From: RGIG3102 sp964369915
GTDB taxonomy: Bacteria; Bacillota; Clostridia; Oscillospirales; Ruminococcaceae
Assembly (NCBI GenBank): GCA_964369915.1
Contig: CAYJGG010000004.1
Coordinates: 1-64,000 of the forward strand
DNA length: 64,000 bases
Direction: 5' to 3'
Shown here in pieces: positions 62,075 through 64,000 of the stretch (its first letter is position 1; every line of letters begins with the position of its first letter). A program made the translations under genes and the position numbers. Below the pieces are notes generated by a model. That model saw only the letters and a list, made by a program, of their open reading frames with translations. It was not told where the DNA came from and ran no database searches.

Positions 62075-63223
62075 ATGCTAGTACCTTTACGTCCTTTAAT
62101 GGATGCTTGTGAAAAATATAATTATGCCCAAGGTGGGTTTAATGTTAATGCAGTTTGCCAAGCGAAAGCTGCAATTGAAGTTCATGAAATGTTCCGCTCT
62201 CCTGTTATACTACAAGGCGCAGACCTTGCAAACGGGTTTATGGGTGGAAAAGCTGATTTTATGAATGCAACTTTAGAAGATAAAATTATCGGTGCAAAAA
62301 ATATTGGAAATGCTGTTAAAGCTTTTGCTGAAAAAAGCACAGTGCCTGTTGTTTTACACCTAGACCACGGAAGAGATTTTGAAAGTGTTAAAGCTGCTAT
62401 AGATGGTGGCTACACATCAGTTATGATAGATGGCTCTTCCCTGCCTTTAAAAGAAAATATCGAACTTACTCGTGAAGTGGTTAAATATGCTCACGAAAGA
62501 GGCGTTACTGTTGAGGGTGAACTTGGAGTTTTAGCAGGTGTTGAAGATCATGTAAACCATGCAAACTCTACTTATACAAATCCTTTAGATGCAATTGAAT
62601 TCTTTAAAAAGACTGAATGCGATTGTCTTGCAATTAGCTATGGCACAATGCACGGAGCTAGCAAAGGCAAAGACGTAAAACTGCGTCGTGAAATAGCTAT
62701 TGCTATAAAAGAATGCATGTATAATGAAGGAATCCAAGGCACACTTGTTAGCCACGGCTCTTCTACAGTTCCAAAACATATTGTAAATGAAATTAATTTA
62801 CTAGGTGGTAATATTACAAACGCATACGGAATTGCTTTAAGTGAGCTTAAAAGCGCTATTCCTTGTGGTATTAGAAAAATCAATGTTGACACAGATATAA
62901 GACTTGCTGTTACTAGAAATATGAAAGAATTATTTAATAATAATAAATATTTACAAAATAGTGATTCAGTTGGAAAAATATATGAGCTTTTAGAAAGCAA
63001 AAAAGAACAATTTGATCCAAGAGCATTTTTACCTCCTATAATGGACACTGTAATGTATGGAAATATTCCAACTAACGATGTTAGACTAATTACAGAATGC
63101 ATAGAAAAAGGCGTAAAAGAAGTTGTTGGCATGCTAATCATTGAATTTGGAAGTTTTGGAAAAGCTCCACTTGTTGAGCGCAAAACATTAGAAGATATGG
63201 CTAAATTCTACAAAAGTAGGTAA
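62075..63223 (+). CDS. Class II ketose-bisphosphate aldolase-like protein
   Basis: A 382-residue zinc aldolase. Metal and substrate motifs are LHLDHGRDFESVKAAIDGGYTS (HxDH with His), MIDGSSLPLKEN, EGELGVLAG, and SHGSST where canonical FbaA has LHGGS; KINVDTD is also visible. It has about 90 more residues than the usual GatY/Fba (about 285), at its C-terminus. AGGAGGAATTT precedes the ATG. Likely cleaves a ketose phosphate from the pathway, with the PfkB-like kinase that follows. Confidence 0.88.
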   Translation: MLVPLRPLMDACEKYNYAQGGFNVNAVCQAKAAIEVHEMFRSPVILQGADLANGFMGGKADFMNATLEDKIIGAKNIGNAVKAFAEKSTVPVVLHLDHGRDFESVKAAIDGGYTSVMIDGSSLPLKENIELTREVVKYAHERGVTVEGELGVLAGVEDHVNHANSTYTNPLDAIEFFKKTECDCLAISYGTMHGASKGKDVKLRREIAIAIKECMYNEGIQGTLVSHGSSTVPKHIVNEINLLGGNITNAYGIALSELKSAIPCGIRKINVDTDIRLAVTRNMKELFNNNKYLQNSDSVGKIYELLESKKEQFDPRAFLPPIMDTVMYGNIPTNDVRLITECIEKGVKEVVGMLIIEFGSFGKAPLVERKTLEDMAKFYKSR

Positions 63224-63226
63224 ACT

Positions 63227-64000
63227 ATGGAAAATATATTAAATAAACTTAAAAATTCTAATTGCTCTGCACTTCTTGGCATTGATGGAATGGTTGATGA
63301 GGTGTGGGAAATTATAGAAAAAAGAAACAGCCCTACTGATGTTGTTAAAATGGAAAAACTTCTCTCGTTTGGGCAAGCTGTTACAGAGCGTGGAACTGGT
63401 GGAATAGCAAAAGAGCGATTATTAAAACGTCGTTCTTCTGGTGGCTTTGTGGCAAACACAGGGCGCGCAGTGGCAAAACTTGGTGTTAACAGCACATTTT
63501 TAGGAATGTTTGATCCTCTTGATAAAGTTTTTTATGAATTTAATGATATAGCAACTTTAATTCCTGTTGGGAGCCCTATTTATATGAATATTTTAGAGTT
63601 TTCTGATGGAAAAATAATGATGCCACACTTAAATGAACTTTTAAATTTAAAATGGGAAAATATCTCTTTAAAACTTGGCGAAGATAAATTAAAAGAAGTT
63701 TTTAATGTTGATATTGTTGGTGTTGGTTATTGGTCGAATTTATTTGATTTTGATAATATTTTACGAGAAATATGCACACTTGCTCTTGAAAACAAAAAAA
63801 CTAAATATATTTTTCACGATTTTGCAAATTTAAATAAGCGTACTTTAGAAGCTCTTGGAGAAGCTATTGAAGTTTTAAAAAGAGAAAATAAACGAGTTCC
63901 TCAAATTTTAAGCTTAAATAAGCATGAAGGTATTTTACTTGCTAAATATTTAGGTTTTGAAATTCCTGAAAATCCTGAAGATTTCAAAGTTTTAGTTTCG
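63227..64000 (+). CDS. PfkB/ribokinase-family sugar kinase, truncated by the window end
   Basis: An open frame of 258 codons from the ATG at 63227 (3 nt after the aldolase stop) to the last base, without a stop. The sugar-binding PfkB motif is visible as SSGGFVANTGRAVAKLGVNSTFLGMF (about residues 69-94). The kinase C-terminal motif lies outside the window. The product probably phosphorylates the ketose or keto-acid that the aldolase cleaves; the substrate is unknown. Confidence 0.8.
   Translation, partial: MENILNKLKNSNCSALLGIDGMVDEVWEIIEKRNSPTDVVKMEKLLSFGQAVTERGTGGIAKERLLKRRSSGGFVANTGRAVAKLGVNSTFLGMFDPLDKVFYEFNDIATLIPVGSPIYMNILEFSDGKIMMPHLNELLNLKWENISLKLGEDKLKEVFNVDIVGVGYWSNLFDFDNILREICTLALENKKTKYIFHDFANLNKRTLEALGEAIEVLKRENKRVPQILSLNKHEGILLAKYLGFEIPENPEDFKVLVS

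Noticed and set aside
62638..63183. 181-codon open frame antisense to the aldolase gene
   Set aside because: It is the mirror of a well-supported aldolase gene, has no ribosome binding site and reads as low-complexity hydrophobic sequence.

Overview
The window is AT-rich DNA with strong AGGAGG-type ribosome binding sites, consensus sigma-A promoters and hairpin-plus-T-run terminators. Its genes are typical of an anaerobic, carbohydrate-fermenting Firmicute (YtrA, HxlR, AgrA/AgrC, YesM/YesN, LplB/LplC, UgpC/MsmK-type ATPases, lipobox solute-binding proteins, TTG and GTG starts). I infer a clostridial, Lachnospiraceae-like gut or marine-host bacterium but cannot place it more closely. No rRNA, tRNA, CRISPR array or insertion sequence was seen. 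The first gene-free bases hold only an inverted repeat, and a sugar kinase runs off the right edge.

Positions 1-33,240 are a mixed core/accessory region of short operons, usually separated by bidirectional terminators. In order they hold: an HxlR regulator facing an NhaC-type antiporter and an FMN/ferredoxin protein; a YtrA-regulated ABC exporter; an amidohydrolase; an Agr-like AgrA-AgrC pair without AgrB or AgrD; a phosphoesterase lipoprotein; citC; tag; a dihydrofolate-reductase-like protein under a doubly operated promoter; msrAB; a TetR-controlled RND pump; rtcB; a polyphosphate-polymerase-like pair; a diguanylate cyclase; a MutS2-like ATPase behind a leader-peptide/terminator attenuator; manA; and a MATE pump.

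Positions 33,332-47,726 hold a 13-gene operon on the minus strand for uptake and intracellular depolymerisation of a uronic-acid polysaccharide. It encodes an LplB/LplC-type importer with an unusually long binding protein and its own ATPase, five small integral membrane proteins of unknown role, two heparinase II/III-type lyases without signal peptides, a KdgF-like cupin and an SDR oxidoreductase. An IclR regulator lies just upstream. A 25-bp motif occurs three times before the operon and once before iclR, which suggests a local regulon. A short AraC regulator and a second MsmK-type ATPase follow.

Positions 49,168-64,000 hold a second catabolic island: LacI regulator, triosephosphate-isomerase paralogue, LarA-family racemase, YesM/YesN two-component system, then a plus-strand operon of cytoplasmic sulfatase, tripartite tricarboxylate transporter TctC-TctB-TctA, zinc alcohol dehydrogenase, class II aldolase and PfkB kinase. 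Together these look like a route for a sulfated, carboxylated sugar: import, desulfation, epimerisation/oxidation, phosphorylation, aldol cleavage. The substrate is unknown. LacI-type palindromes (CAAACGTTTG) sit between the two divergent metabolic genes, and a 21-bp-spaced direct repeat, probably for YesN, sits before the sulfatase promoter.
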